Of a stretch of DNA of 64,000 bases, positions 63,384 through 64,000 are shown piece after piece (positions within the stretch are counted from its first letter, which is position 1; each line of letters starts with the position of its first letter). The DNA is from Trissonchulus latispiculum (Eukaryota; Nematoda; Enoplea; Enoplida; Ironidae): contig JASAND010017963.1 of NCBI GenBank assembly GCA_030248195.1, positions 33,403 to 97,402 on the forward strand. The letters are read 5' to 3'. Both the position numbers and the translations under genes were made by a program. Below the pieces are notes generated by a model. It did not search any database. It saw nothing but the letters and a program-made list of their open reading frames with translations, and was not told the origin of the DNA.

Positions 63384-64000
63384 ATTGTAAAAAGCAGTGT
63401 CTGAGCCACAAAAATTGTTGCTGTCTAGCACAATAGGTATATATTCAAAACGAAAGCTAAAAGAATGCAACTGTTCAATGCGTTTTTGCCGATAATTTTA
63501 AAAAATTTCTCAACTTCTTGGGGGGCTCAGAATGGGTGTTTTCTGATCCATATTATGGAAAATTCCCTACAGCAATTAAAGCTTCGAACCTTTTAGTACG
63601 TAAACAGAATGTTTGAGAAAAAATTATTCCAAAAAAGTTGGAAAATTAAAGAAATGGATTTCAGTAGGCGAAGTTTTTTCAGAAATTAGAATTTGTCCAA
63701 ATCCTAGTTTTGGCATTTAATGGATCATATAATCTTTTTAGACTTTTCCATTGCGAATTTTATTACAATTTACAAAATTTCACTCAGCGTCTGGAGGACT
63801 CCGCCCCCCAGACCCCCCGCGTGGGTTCTTCTGCGTTACACGGACATTGTCCCCCACGGACGTTACACAAGTGCAGTTGCCAGAACTTTTGATTGAATGA
63901 TCCGAAAATAACATTAGTTGCAATAAAATAACGCTTAAATTTATTTTATTTCGTATTATATCTCAAAAACAACACTTTTTAGATTTTACACAGCTTCAAA
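62537..64000 (+). mobile_element. Left part of a hAT-like element of the 54217 family, running off the window
   Basis: It begins 'cagggttttctttttgtg' and continues with units such as 'tttacacaaaat' and 'aaaatacacag', parallel to 'aaaatacgcag' in the 54217-55009 element. Three 'gactccgccccccagaccccc' type hairpin blocks follow (about 62710, 63210 and 63800). No right end is visible before 64000, so length and target duplication are unknown. Other repeats, including a long (TA)n, are nested inside. Confidence 0.5.
63289..63381 (+). repeat. (TA)n microsatellite, ~46 units
   Basis: A nearly perfect ta run with one tac interruption. The Tyr-Ile frames through it are artefacts of the repeat. Confidence 0.95.

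Noticed and set aside
63146..63436. Tyr-Ile repeat frames
   Set aside because: Pure translation of a (TA)n microsatellite.

Overview
The window looks like nuclear DNA of an invertebrate animal. It has few genes, many introns and many repeats. I recognise six genes or gene remnants: three tandem, intronless cytochrome P450 genes (one carrying three single-base frameshifts), the mitochondrial ATP synthase epsilon subunit, a CANT1-type calcium-activated nucleotidase spread over at least nine exons, and a UTP14 ribosome-biogenesis gene spread over at least nine exons. There is also a small secreted cysteine-rich peptide gene. The splice sites, AATAAA signals, tRNA-derived SINEs and hAT/mariner-style non-autonomous elements all fit a metazoan. 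I cannot name the phylum from sequence alone.

Layout. 1-4200: gene-poor, with worn SINE and foldback remnants. 4273-4449 (+): ATP5F1E. 5392-12937 (-): P450 cluster A, B, C, all in the same orientation. 12938-32000: almost entirely mobile and repetitive DNA, including a three-layer nest at 15708-19280, a G-rich inverted-repeat element at 23513-24403, a self-nested hairpin element cluster at 27510-29577 and a hAT-like element at 30472-31863. 32046-32321 (+): cysteine-rich secreted peptide. 33000-34500: more inverted-repeat elements. 35561-47407 (-): CANT1, whose introns hold a 1.3-kb near-perfect palindrome, a reverse-transcriptase fragment and a 144-bp tandem repeat. 47510-52900: SINE, hAT-like element and unassigned sequence. 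52987-58807 (-): UTP14, with the N-terminal exons not found. 58810-64000: foldback, SINE and hAT-like elements.

The recognised genes do unrelated jobs: oxidative metabolism of an unknown small molecule (P450s), oxidative phosphorylation (ATP5F1E), nucleotide-diphosphate hydrolysis in the secretory pathway (CANT1), 18S rRNA maturation (UTP14) and a secreted peptide of unknown role. Only the P450 cluster is a functional neighbourhood. All three P450s lack the usual acidic residue of the I-helix oxygen-activation motif.

The most unusual layer is the mobile DNA. Six elements have intact 8-bp target duplications. Several unrelated families share one design: short terminal inverted repeats followed by arrays of degenerate 6-9-bp units. 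A separate family makes 7-bp duplications and has inserted repeatedly into the same ATATTAT site inside its own terminus. No transposase gene is visible, so all of these must be mobilised by enzymes encoded elsewhere, if they are active at all.
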